Below are positions 15,806-22,714 of a stretch of 32,648 nucleotides of DNA, in pieces; within the stretch, counting starts at the first letter, position 1, and every line of letters begins with the position of its first letter. The DNA is from Marinibacterium sp. Its GTDB lineage: Bacteria > Pseudomonadota > Alphaproteobacteria > Rhodobacterales > Rhodobacteraceae. The stretch is taken from positions 1-32,648 of the forward strand of contig JAOXSC010000179.1 of assembly GCA_025800215.1 (NCBI GenBank). Reading direction: 5' to 3'. The notes below the pieces were generated by a model that saw nothing but the letters and a program-made list of their open reading frames with translations, was not told the origin of the DNA and did not search any database. The position numbers and the translations under genes are program-made.

Positions 15806-16763
15806 TCATCAGGCGCGCCATGTCAAGCATGCGCGCCGAAAAGCCCCATTCATTGTCATACCAGCCAAAGATCCGGATCTGGTTGCCGGTCACACGGGTT
15901 TCGGGCAGCGCCAGCACCAGTGATTCCGGCCGCGCCCGCAGATCCGACGACACCAGCGGCTGATCGGTCCAGCCCAGAACGGGGGACGCATCGGCCATTG
16001 CGCGCAGCGCGTCCGGGTCCAGCGGCTGGCGCAGGGTGGCCACCAGATCCACCGCCGACACGCTGGCGGTGGGCACCCGCACCGCCGCCCCGCTGAGCCG
16101 CCCGCGCAGGGCGGGCAGCACCGTATCCATCAGCGCAATCGCGCTGGAACTGGTGGGCACCATCGACAGCGCCCCGGCCCGGCTGCGGGCCAGATCGCCG
16201 CGCGGGGCGTCCACCATGGGCTGGCTGTTGGTATAGCAGTGGATCGTGGTCATGTGGCCCTGCACGATCCCGGCCAGCCGGTCCAGCGCCATCGCCAGCG
16301 GCGCCATGGCATTTGTGGTGCAGGATGCGTTCGACACGATGCGCGCCTGTCCCAGCTGATCTTCGTTGGCCCCCAGAACGCAGGTGATTTCCGCCGCAGG
16401 CGACGGCCCCGAAATCAGCACCGCCCGCGCCCCGGCATCCAGCCCGCGCCGGGCCACGTCTGATGTGCGCGCGATGCCGGTGCATTCCAGCACCACGTCG
16501 ACCCCGCCCAGATCAAGATCGCGCAGGTCTTCGGCCCGGTGAAACTGGATCGTCCGCCCGCGCAGATGCAGCGCACCATCGGCGGCCTGCACCGGGTGCG
16601 GATAGGGGCCATAGGTGCTGTCGTATTGAAACAGATAGGCGCAAGTGTCCAGCGGGGCGATGTCGTTGATCGCCACCAGCTCGATCGTGCCGGGATCAAG
16701 GTCAAGGATCTGCCGCAGGACAGTGCGCCCGATGCGGCCGAATCCGTTTAGCATAAGTCTCAT
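15789..16763 (-). CDS. gap: type I glyceraldehyde-3-phosphate dehydrogenase paralogue, divergent
   Basis: GAPDH oxidises glyceraldehyde-3-phosphate with NAD and phosphate. The 324-residue protein has the Rossmann start NGFGRIGR (6-13), an NAD-type AINDI (Asp34), the catalytic SNASCTTN with Cys148, His175 in MTTIHCYT, RVPTASVSAVDL and the C-terminal WYDNEWGFS. It departs from the canonical form in several places. The usual PTSTGAAKA phosphate-site loop reads PTSSSAIALM, ISAPA-type reads ISGPSPAAE, and NCLAP reads NAMAP. A changed phosphate acceptor or substrate (erythrose-4-phosphate or another aldehyde) is possible. It lies 109 bp downstream of allE on the same strand, away from the usual gap-pgk context. 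The first ATG gives the standard N-terminus although its ribosome site is weak. Confidence 0.82.
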   Translation of the reverse strand: MRLMLNGFGRIGRTVLRQILDLDPGTIELVAINDIAPLDTCAYLFQYDSTYGPYPHPVQAADGALHLRGRTIQFHRAEDLRDLDLGGVDVVLECTGIARTSDVARRGLDAGARAVLISGPSPAAEITCVLGANEDQLGQARIVSNASCTTNAMAPLAMALDRLAGIVQGHMTTIHCYTNSQPMVDAPRGDLARSRAGALSMVPTSSSAIALMDTVLPALRGRLSGAAVRVPTASVSAVDLVATLRQPLDPDALRAMADASPVLGWTDQPLVSSDLRARPESLVLALPETRVTGNQIRIFGWYDNEWGFSARMLDMARLMTARQP

Positions 16764-16827
16764 GAGGTGCAGCTTTTGCGCCGCGCGGGGGCAAGCTCAA
16801 CGCTTATCATGCGGCTTGGTACAATCT

Positions 16828-16837
16828 TTTGATCAAA
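16828..16837. promoter_or_regulatory. TTTGATCAAA palindrome between allE and gap
   Basis: A perfect 10-bp palindrome stands 65 bp before the gap start, next to TTGTACCAAG on the minus strand. Such AT-rich palindromes in a GC-rich genome are often operators. No regulator can be named from the sequence. Confidence 0.3.
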
Positions 16838-16872
16838 GCGATACGCCCAAGAGGCCCCTGAAAGGTCCGCGA

Positions 16873-17694
16873 TCAGCGCAGCGTCATGTGGCGGTTCACG
16901 TCCTTGTAAAGCAGATAGCGGAACCGCCCCGGCCCGCCCGCATAGCAGGCCTGCGGGCAAAAGGCGCGCAGCCACATGTAATCGCCGGCTTCGACCTCGA
17001 CCCAGTCCTGGTTCAGACGATAGACGGCCTTGCCTTCGAGCACATAAAGCCCGTGCTCCATCACATGGGTTTCGGCAAAGGGGATCACCGCGCCGGGTTC
17101 GAAGGTGACGATGTTCACATGCATGTCGTGGCGCAGATCGGCGGGATCGACAAAGCGCGTGGTGGCCCATCGCCCATCGGTGTCGGGCATCACGCTGGGG
17201 GCGATGTCGCGATCGTTTGAGATGATGGGATCGGGGGCGGGCAGGCCGGGCACCGCGTCATAGGCTTTGCGGATCCAGTGGAAGCGTGCGGCACTGCGCC
17301 CCCCGGCGCGCAGCTGCCAGTGCAGACCGGCGGGCAGATAGGCATAGCCGCCCGGCCCCAGATCGTGGGTCTGCCCGTCAAAGCTCAGGCGGATCTGCCC
17401 GGTGGTGACAAACAGCACCGCCTGCGCCTCTCGGTCGGGTTCGGGGGCATCGCTGCCGCCGCCCGGCGCGACCTCCATGATGTAGTGGGAAAAACTTTCG
17501 GCAAACCCGCTCAGGGGGCGGGCCAGAACCCAGAGCCGGGTGTCATCCCAGAAGGGCAGGTTCGATGTCACGATGTCGCGCATGGTGCCGCGCGGGATCA
17601 CCGCATAGGAATCGGTAAAGACGGCCCGGCCCGTCAGCAGATCGGTCTGCGGCGGGTGCCCGCCGGTGGGCGCGAAATAGGTGGGATCTGCCAT
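16873..17694 (-). CDS. allE: (S)-ureidoglycine aminohydrolase
   Basis: AllE (YlbA/UGHY) releases ammonia from (S)-ureidoglycine to give (S)-ureidoglycolate, the AllA substrate. The 273-residue protein is a bicupin of normal size. The first cupin holds SHYIMEVAPGGGSD and GGYAYLPAGLHW. The second holds NIVTFEPGAVIPFAETHVMEHGLYVLEG, whose Glu and His residues are the expected metal ligands, then FCPQACYAGG and a C-terminal YLLYKDVNRH typical of the family. The ATG at 17694 matches the usual N-terminus (TYFAPTGGHPPQ); an upstream start would add an arginine-rich tail. It is divergent from the small exported-protein gene and is followed by gap on the same strand. Allantoate amidohydrolase, which makes its substrate, is not in this window. 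Confidence 0.93.
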   Translation of the reverse strand: MADPTYFAPTGGHPPQTDLLTGRAVFTDSYAVIPRGTMRDIVTSNLPFWDDTRLWVLARPLSGFAESFSHYIMEVAPGGGSDAPEPDREAQAVLFVTTGQIRLSFDGQTHDLGPGGYAYLPAGLHWQLRAGGRSAARFHWIRKAYDAVPGLPAPDPIISNDRDIAPSVMPDTDGRWATTRFVDPADLRHDMHVNIVTFEPGAVIPFAETHVMEHGLYVLEGKAVYRLNQDWVEVEAGDYMWLRAFCPQACYAGGPGRFRYLLYKDVNRHMTLR

Positions 17695-17904
17695 CGGGGG
17701 GTGCCTTTTTATTGCCTGTCGTCTGCCGTTTGCCGCCCAGCCTGCCGCATATGGGCGGGGGCGGCTAGGGGGCAAAACGTGGTTGCTCTTTCACTCAAAA
17801 CGATAAAATGGCCTGTTCTGCGGCATCGAACACATGCGATGCTGCCCCGGACGTGATAGGACAAGACAACGTGACCGGGAAAGCGTGACAATTTGGAGGC
17901 CCCG
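17695..17904. promoter_or_regulatory. allE / exported-protein divergent spacer with possible promoter and leader hairpin
   Basis: The 210-bp spacer contains TGGTTG, 18 bases, then TAAAAT (about 17780-17809), a fair plus-strand promoter for the small exported protein. Just downstream GCGGCATCG and CGATGCTGC (17820-17845) form a 9-bp stem with one G-U pair. If transcribed this would be a hairpin in the leader. No minus-strand promoter for allE could be placed. Confidence 0.35.
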
Positions 17905-18258
17905 ATGACAGTGATCCGAACCCTTGGCGTGCTGGGGCTTTGCGCCCTGCCACTGGCGGCCCCGGCGCAGAGCATTTCCAGCATGTTGGCCCAGTCGGGC
18001 CTGTCGCCCGAAGATTTCCACACCATGGGTCAGGCCGCCCGGACGCTTTATGCTGATACCACACCCGTGGCCGGGGCCAGCACCACTTGGACCAACCCCG
18101 ACAGTGGCAGCCATGGTGGCGTCACGCTGACGGGTGTTGAAGGCAATTGCGTGGACATCCAACACAGCGTCCACCCCCAGGGCGCGGAAGAGGCGCGCGA
18201 AATCCGCAACCGCCGCTGCCAGTCGGACACCGGCGATTGGCTGAACGCGGCCGAATGA
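17905..18258 (+). CDS. small exported protein, resembles C-terminal surface-antigen domain
   Basis: This 117-residue protein has a clear signal peptide (hydrophobic LGVLGLCALPLAA then PAQ-S, about residue 22), so the mature ~95 residues are periplasmic or surface exposed. The mature part has TTWTNPDSGSHGGVTLTG, then a Cys, then NRRCQ and a closing DW. This resembles the W-x-N-P-x-S-G-x-x-G-x-V pattern of the 17-kDa/RT0821-type surface-antigen domain, but the match is short and uncertain. The two mature cysteines could form a disulphide. ATG 17905 is preferred to an upstream TTG because GGAGG (17895-17899) sits 5 bases before it. The next gene starts 17 bp downstream, so it may share a transcript with the membrane/HlyD pair. 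Confidence 0.65.
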   Translation: MTVIRTLGVLGLCALPLAAPAQSISSMLAQSGLSPEDFHTMGQAARTLYADTTPVAGASTTWTNPDSGSHGGVTLTGVEGNCVDIQHSVHPQGAEEAREIRNRRCQSDTGDWLNAAE

Positions 18259-18275
18259 CGTGACAGGTCTATCCC

Positions 18276-18716
18276 ATGGCTGACACATCCACCCCATCCG
18301 CCGATGCGATCCACCCGCTGGCACCGCATTACATCCCCGGCTTTCTTCCCAATGCCGATGGCAGCGACAGCCTGTTCACCATCTGCGTGGTGCTACTGAT
18401 CCTCATTCTGGTGGCGGCGGGGGTCTTTTACCTCAAGCTGCACTCGCTGCCCGAACGCATGGTGCATGGCGCCAGCCGCGCGCAGTTCCAGATCGTGGCG
18501 ATCCTCGGGCTGATCGCGCTGGTCACGCATCAGAACATCTATTGGATCATCGCGCTGCTTCTGGCGGCCTTTACCTTCCCCGATTTCCTGACGCCCATCA
18601 CCTCGGGGGCGCGGTCGCTGGCCAAGCTTGCGGGGCGCGACTACGAAGGCGATCTGGACGACGATGACGATCCGCACGCCACCCCGGCGGCCACCCAATC
18701 GCAGGGGGCCGTCTGA
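18276..18716 (+). CDS. three-helix inner-membrane protein, partner of the HlyD-like protein
   Basis: This 146-residue protein has three predicted membrane helices (about 32-53, 71-87, 88-105). Between the first two lies a polar LHSLPERMVHGASRAQ segment, and the acidic tail includes six consecutive Asp or nearly so (GDLDDDDDPH). No enzyme motif was recognised. Its stop overlaps the ATG of the HlyD-like gene by one base (TGATG), so the two are translationally coupled. A small membrane protein coupled to a HlyD protein recalls the E. coli YiaW-YiaV and YibI-YibH pairs, though I cannot confirm homology to DUF3302. It probably forms the inner-membrane part of an efflux or envelope complex. Confidence 0.75.
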   Translation: MADTSTPSADAIHPLAPHYIPGFLPNADGSDSLFTICVVLLILILVAAGVFYLKLHSLPERMVHGASRAQFQIVAILGLIALVTHQNIYWIIALLLAAFTFPDFLTPITSGARSLAKLAGRDYEGDLDDDDDPHATPAATQSQGAV

Positions 18717-19945
18717 TGCTGGAATTCACATTGTGTTCGATGCTGACCATCCTGCCCGACTACCTGATCCGGCGCTATGTGCAGGGCAAACGGATCGGCC
18801 ATGAAATCACGCTGTTTTCGGTGTGGTATGAGTTGCGGTGGGGGATCACGCTCTGTGCGATCCTGACGATTTCGCTGATCACCGTGATCTTCTATTTCCA
18901 CCCGGCCACCAAACAATCCACGCTGATCTTCCGCACCCTGTCGGTGATCCCCGAAACAGCGGGCCGCGTGGACGAGGTGAACGTGGCCAATGGTCAGCGC
19001 GTGGCCGAAGGGGACGTGCTGTTCACCATGGACAACGCCCGCCAGACCAGCGCCGTCGCTGCCGCCGAACAGAAGGTGCTCGAGATCGACGCTCAGGTCA
19101 GCCTGGCCGAAGCCAACCTGGCCACCGCCGAGGCACAGATCGCCCAGATCGAAGCCCAGCTGGAAGAGGCCGAGCGCGAGCTCGCGCGCACCCAGGAGCT
19201 GACGGATCGCGGATCATCGGCCGTCAGCCAGCGCGATCTGGACCGGCAGACCGCGCGGGTGCAATCGCAAGAGGCCGCGCTTGAGGCCGCGATCAGCAAT
19301 CGTGCAGGGGCGGCGGCCAATCTCGATGTGGTGCTGCCCGCGCAGCGCGCCAGCGCCGCAGCTGCGCTGGAACAGGCGCAGGTCGAATTGGACAAGACCA
19401 TCATCACCGCCGGTGTCGACGGGGTGCTGGAACAGTTTGGTCTGGCATCCGGAGACTATCTGGCGATGCTGCGCCCGGCGGGGATCATCATCCCCGATGA
19501 CGTGGCCGAAGGGCGGCTGCATGCCGGGTTCGATCAGGTCAACGCCAAGGTGATCAAGCCGGGGATGCTGGGCGAGGTCGCCTGCGTGTCCAACCCCTAT
19601 GAGATCATTCCGGTCATCGTGGTCGATGTGCAGGACGTGATCGCCGCAGGCCAGCTGCGCCCGACCGATCAGCTGATCGACCTGACCGACCGCGCCCGTC
19701 CCGGATCGCTGACGGTAATCGTCGAAGCGCTCTATCCCGGCGGGCTGGACGGGCTGATCCGGGGCAGCAAATGCATCACCAACCTTTACACCAACAACCA
19801 TGACAAGGTTGCCAGTGGCGAGGTCACAGGCGCGCGGGCCGTGGCCCTGCATGCGGTGGACGCGATGGGGGTGGTGCATGCGATCATCCTGCGCTTCCAG
19901 GCGCTGATGCTGCCGGTGCAGAATCTGGTGCTGACGGGGCACTAG
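18716..19945 (+). CDS. HlyD/EmrA-type membrane fusion (periplasmic adaptor) protein
   Basis: This 409-residue protein is anchored by one helix near residues 42-63 (GITLCAILTISLITVIFYF), with an unusually long cytoplasmic N-terminus of about 40 residues. It has the split biotinyl-lipoyl halves of adaptors (SVIPETAGRVDEVNVANGQRVAEGD and TIITAGVDGVLEQFGLASGD) flanking a long Ala/Glu-rich coiled coil (about 105-230). A beta-barrel part follows (ECIS-like HAGFDQVNAKVIKPGMLGEVAC). It would bridge the periplasm. No ABC, MFS or RND pump and no TolC gene is adjacent; the coupled three-helix protein upstream is the only local partner, as in the YiaVW-like two-gene arrangement. The stop codon is part of the first copy of a 13-bp triplication. 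Confidence 0.88.
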   Translation: MLEFTLCSMLTILPDYLIRRYVQGKRIGHEITLFSVWYELRWGITLCAILTISLITVIFYFHPATKQSTLIFRTLSVIPETAGRVDEVNVANGQRVAEGDVLFTMDNARQTSAVAAAEQKVLEIDAQVSLAEANLATAEAQIAQIEAQLEEAERELARTQELTDRGSSAVSQRDLDRQTARVQSQEAALEAAISNRAGAAANLDVVLPAQRASAAAALEQAQVELDKTIITAGVDGVLEQFGLASGDYLAMLRPAGIIIPDDVAEGRLHAGFDQVNAKVIKPGMLGEVACVSNPYEIIPVIVVDVQDVIAAGQLRPTDQLIDLTDRARPGSLTVIVEALYPGGLDGLIRGSKCITNLYTNNHDKVASGEVTGARAVALHAVDAMGVVHAIILRFQALMLPVQNLVLTGH

Positions 19946-19971
19946 GACGGGGCACTAGGACGGGGCACTAG
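19933..19971 (+). repeat. three perfect 13-bp tandem repeats at the hlyD-like stop codon
   Basis: GACGGGGCACTAG occurs three times without interruption (19933-19945, 19946-19958, 19959-19971), and a degenerate fourth copy (GGCTGGGCACAG) follows. The first copy supplies the last codons and TAG stop of the upstream gene. Each later copy carries another TAG, in successive frames because 13 is not a multiple of three. Confidence 0.95.
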
Positions 19972-19988
19972 GGCTGGGCACAGGAACG

Positions 19989-20008
19989 GGCCCCCGGCGA
20001 CGGGGGCC
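19989..20008 (+). terminator. GC-rich hairpin downstream of the hlyD-like gene
   Basis: GGCCCCCG-GCGA-CGGGGGCC is a perfect 8-bp stem with a 4-base loop, 43 bases after the stop codon. No T-tract follows, so its role as a terminator is likely but not certain. Confidence 0.5.
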
Positions 20009-20086
20009 TCGATGCACACCCGGCACGTTTCCGACAAACCGGGGCGCCGCCTGTCACGCCCTGCCAGATCAGCAAAGGGCCCTTGG

Positions 20087-20701
20087 ATGGATCATTTCGG
20101 ACATCTGATGTTCACCCCGGCCGTGCGCGACCGCCAGCGGGCGCGCGGCAGTGACGGGGCCAATGACCGCCTGCTCGAGCGCCCTGTGCCCGATGGGCTG
20201 GGCCCTGATGAGCGCGCCTTTGTCGAAAGCCGCACATCCTTTTATCTGGGCACCGTGTCGTCCAGCGGCTGGCCCTATATCCAGCATCGCGGCGGGCCTG
20301 CGGGGTTTCTGCAGGTGCTGGGGCCTGCGCGGCTTGGCTTTGCCGATTATCGCGGCAACCGCCAATATGTGAGCGATGGCAATCTGGCGACCGACAACCG
20401 GGTGTCGCTGTTTCTGATGGATTATCCGCGCAAGGCCCGGCTCAAGCTGCTGGGGCGGGCGGTGATGCGCGATGCCGCCGACGACCCCGATCTGGCCGCG
20501 CGGCTGGCGGTGGACGGGCAGGGCCGGGTCGAGCGTCTTGTGACCATCGACGTGGCGGCCTTTGACTGGAACTGCCCGCAATTCATCACACCCCGGCTGG
20601 ACGCGCGCGAGATCGCCGCGACGCTGGGCCCCGAACTGACCCGGCTGGAAACCCGCGTGGCCGAGCTTGAGGCAGAATTGGCCGCGCTGCGCGGGGCTTA
20701 A
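20087..20701 (+). CDS. pyridoxamine 5'-phosphate oxidase-like flavin split-barrel protein
   Basis: This 204-residue protein has the FMN-binding split-barrel fold of the PPOX-like family. The pattern is FVESRTSFYLGTVSSSGWPYIQHRGGPAGFLQVLGPARLGFADYRGNRQYVSDGNL, with later strands VSLFLMDYPRKARLKLLGRA. The stretch S-x-G-W-P-Y-x-Q-H-R-G-G-P is typical of a subgroup annotated as pyridoxamine phosphate oxidase-related proteins. The true activity (flavin reductase, stress protein or other) is unknown. The C-terminus ends in a short leucine-rich coiled coil (LTRLETRVAELEAELAALRG) that may drive dimerisation. ATG 20087 is chosen because AAAGGG lies 7 bases upstream; the longer open frame runs into the hairpin. 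It stands alone between the HlyD module and the glycine riboswitch. Confidence 0.85.
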   Translation: MDHFGHLMFTPAVRDRQRARGSDGANDRLLERPVPDGLGPDERAFVESRTSFYLGTVSSSGWPYIQHRGGPAGFLQVLGPARLGFADYRGNRQYVSDGNLATDNRVSLFLMDYPRKARLKLLGRAVMRDAADDPDLAARLAVDGQGRVERLVTIDVAAFDWNCPQFITPRLDAREIAATLGPELTRLETRVAELEAELAALRGA

Positions 20702-20825
20702 CCCCCCAAAACGCCGTTGCGGCGCGCGCCGTATTTGAGCGCCGCCACGTCGCAAATGTCGGGCCGGGCCAAAACAGATCTTGCCCGACGGCGCCCCGCC
20801 ATGGCATGCAATATGCAGTGGTATA

Positions 20826-20970
20826 CGGGAGAATCGGCGCCAGCCGATGCCGAAGGAGCAACCGCCCCGGAAACTCTCAGGCTTCAGGACCGGGTACCGC
20901 ACAGACTCTGGAGAGAGGCACCAACAGGTGTCCGCCGAAGGGATAACGATCTCAGGCCAAAGGACAGAGG
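20826..20970 (+). promoter_or_regulatory. tandem glycine riboswitch (gcvT RNA motif)
   Basis: Two aptamers lie upstream of gcvT. Aptamer 1 (20826-20892) opens with CGGGAGA, has the hallmark GCCGAAGGAGCAA and CTCTCAGGC segments, and closes with AGGACCG. Aptamer 2 (about 20905-20970) opens with ACTCTGGAGAG, has CCGCCGAAGGGATAACGATCTCAGGC, and closes with AAAGGACAGAG. The linker is about 12 bases. The family binds glycine and normally switches the glycine cleavage operon on. A GCATC...GATGC pairing (about 20973-20996) may belong to the expression platform. gcvT starts about 100 bases after aptamer 2, so translational control is plausible. Confidence 0.95.
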
Positions 20971-21072
20971 GGGCATCTGAACCGTGCGCCTGATGCGTGC
21001 GGAAAACGGGTGCCGGATGATGATCATGAACCGACATGCAACGATCAGCTGGCCCGAGAGGAGAGACGGGTC

Positions 21073-22185
21073 ATGAGCGATCTGAGGATCACGCCGCTGC
21101 ATGCGCTGCATCTGGAACTGGGGGGCAAGATGGTGCCCTTTGCCGGGTATGACATGCCGGTGCAGTTCGCCGGTATCATGGGCGAACATCAGCATACGCG
21201 CGCCAAGGCGGGGCTGTTCGATGTCAGCCATATGGGCCAGGTGATCCTGCGCGGGGCGTCCTTTGACGCGGTGGCGCGCGGGTTTGAAACACTGGTGCCG
21301 ATGGATGTGCTGGGGCTGGGCACGGGCCGCCAGCGCTATGGGTTTTTCACCAATGATGCCGGTGGGATCACCGATGACCTGATGTTTGCCAACCGGGGCG
21401 ATCATCTGTTTGTGGTGGTCAATGCCGCCTGCAAGGATGCCGACATCGCCGCCATGCGCGCAGCGCTCGAGCCCGAGATTTCGGTAGAGCCGGTGACGGA
21501 TCGCGCGCTGCTGGCGTTGCAGGGCCCGGCGGCAGAAACGGTGCTGGCCGGGCTGGATCCCGACGCGGCGGCGATGCGGTTCATGGATGTGCGCGATCTG
21601 GTGCTGGATGGGGTCACCTGCTGGGTGTCCCGTTCGGGCTATACCGGTGAGGACGGGTACGAACTCTCCGTGCCGGCTGATGCCGCCGAGGCGCTGGCCC
21701 GCCGCCTGCTGGACCATGCGGATGTGGCCCCCATCGGCCTTGGGGCGCGGGACAGCCTGCGGCTCGAGGCGGGGCTCTGCCTTTACGGGCACGACATCGA
21801 CACCGCCACCACACCCGCCGAAGCCGCGCTGACCTGGGCGATCCAGAAAGCGCGCCGCGCAGACGGGGCGCGGGCGGGCGGGTTTCCCGGTGCCGATCGC
21901 ATTCTGACCGACAGCCCGACGCGCCGCCGCGTGGGGCTGCGCCCCGACGGGCGCGCGCCCATGCGCGAGGGCGTGCTGCTGTTTGCCGAAGAAACCGGGG
22001 GCGAGATGATTGGCCGGATCACCTCGGGCGGGTTTGGCCCGACATTGGGGGGGCCGGTGGCCATGGGCTATGTGCCGCTGGAGCACGCCGCCCCCGGCAC
22101 ACGGGTCTTTGGCGAATTGCGCGGCAAGCGACTGCCGCTGACGGTCGAAAAGCTGCCCTTTGTGGCAGCTGGGTTCAAACGCTGA
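21073..22185 (+). CDS. gcvT: glycine cleavage system T protein (aminomethyltransferase)
   Basis: GcvT transfers the methylene group from the aminomethyl-lipoyl H protein to tetrahydrofolate and frees ammonia. The 370-residue protein has the family length and landmarks: TPLHALHLELGGKMVPFAGYDMPVQF at the N-terminus, GLFDVSHMGQ, the central SRSGYTGEDGYEL and LGARDSLRLEAGLCLYG, and the C-terminal TSGGFGPTLGGPVAMGYV. It is cytosolic. ATG 21073 follows a GAGAGGAGAGA ribosome site and gives the normal N-terminus; the open frame extends upstream into the riboswitch expression platform and is not coding there. It heads gcvT-gcvH-gcvP under the glycine riboswitch. Confidence 0.97.
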   Translation: MSDLRITPLHALHLELGGKMVPFAGYDMPVQFAGIMGEHQHTRAKAGLFDVSHMGQVILRGASFDAVARGFETLVPMDVLGLGTGRQRYGFFTNDAGGITDDLMFANRGDHLFVVVNAACKDADIAAMRAALEPEISVEPVTDRALLALQGPAAETVLAGLDPDAAAMRFMDVRDLVLDGVTCWVSRSGYTGEDGYELSVPADAAEALARRLLDHADVAPIGLGARDSLRLEAGLCLYGHDIDTATTPAEAALTWAIQKARRADGARAGGFPGADRILTDSPTRRRVGLRPDGRAPMREGVLLFAEETGGEMIGRITSGGFGPTLGGPVAMGYVPLEHAAPGTRVFGELRGKRLPLTVEKLPFVAAGFKR

Positions 22186-22203
22186 CAATCAGGGATAAGA
22201 GCG

Positions 22204-22563
22204 ATGAAATTTACCGAAGAACATGAATGGCTTTTGGTCGAAGGCGATCTGGTCACCGTGGGCATCACGGCCCATGCCGCCGAACAGCTGGGCGATGTGG
22301 TGTTCGTGGAACTGCCCGATGTGGGCGACACCGTCAGCAAGGATGACGAGATCGTGGTGATCGAAAGCGTCAAGGCCGCATCCGACATCCTGGCCCCGAT
22401 TGATGGCGAGATCGTCGAGGTCAACGCCGCCATTGTCGACGAACCTGCCAAGGTCAACGAAGACCCGCAGGGCGAGGCCTGGTTCTTCAAGGTCAAGGCA
22501 TCGGATCCGTCGCAGATGGACGACTATATGGACGAAGCCGCCTATCAGTCCTTTATCGGCTGA
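22204..22563 (+). CDS. gcvH: glycine cleavage system H protein
   Basis: GcvH carries the lipoyl arm that shuttles the aminomethyl group between P, T and L proteins. The 119-residue protein has the standard start KFTEEHEWL, the [22 protein letters not shown] segment and the lipoylation motif [11 protein letters not shown], with Lys57 as the modified residue. The C-terminus holds [17 protein letters not shown]. It is 18 bp after gcvT, and gcvP follows after 151 bp. Confidence 0.97.
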   Translation: MKFTEEHEWLLVEGDLVTVGITAHAAEQLGDVVFVELPDVGDTVSKDDEIVVIESVKAASDILAPIDGEIVEVNAAIVDEPAKVNEDPQGEAWFFKVKASDPSQMDDYMDEAAYQSFIG

Positions 22564-22667
22564 TGCCTTCGGGCCCCGCCGGTTGCGGTTGGGCCTGTCT
22601 GACCCTGGGGGCAGGTGGGCGCTGCGCGGTCAAATCACCCCGATGCCCGCCCTCGATGCCCTCAACG

Positions 22668-22677
22668 CCCCCCCCCC
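22668..22677 (+). repeat. C10 homopolymer in the gcvH-gcvP spacer
   Basis: The 151-bp gcvH-gcvP spacer holds ten consecutive C, 37 bases before the gcvP ATG and just after a C-rich stretch with repeated GATGCCC words. Long G/C runs are prone to slippage. Here a length change would alter only the leader, not a protein. Confidence 0.8.
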
Positions 22678-22714
22678 AATGCCCCCTGTCTGCCCCATGC
22701 CTGCGGAGGATCTG

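Noticed and set aside
19933-19971. CRISPR-like repeats
   Set aside because: The 13-bp units are directly abutting with no spacers and no cas genes are present.
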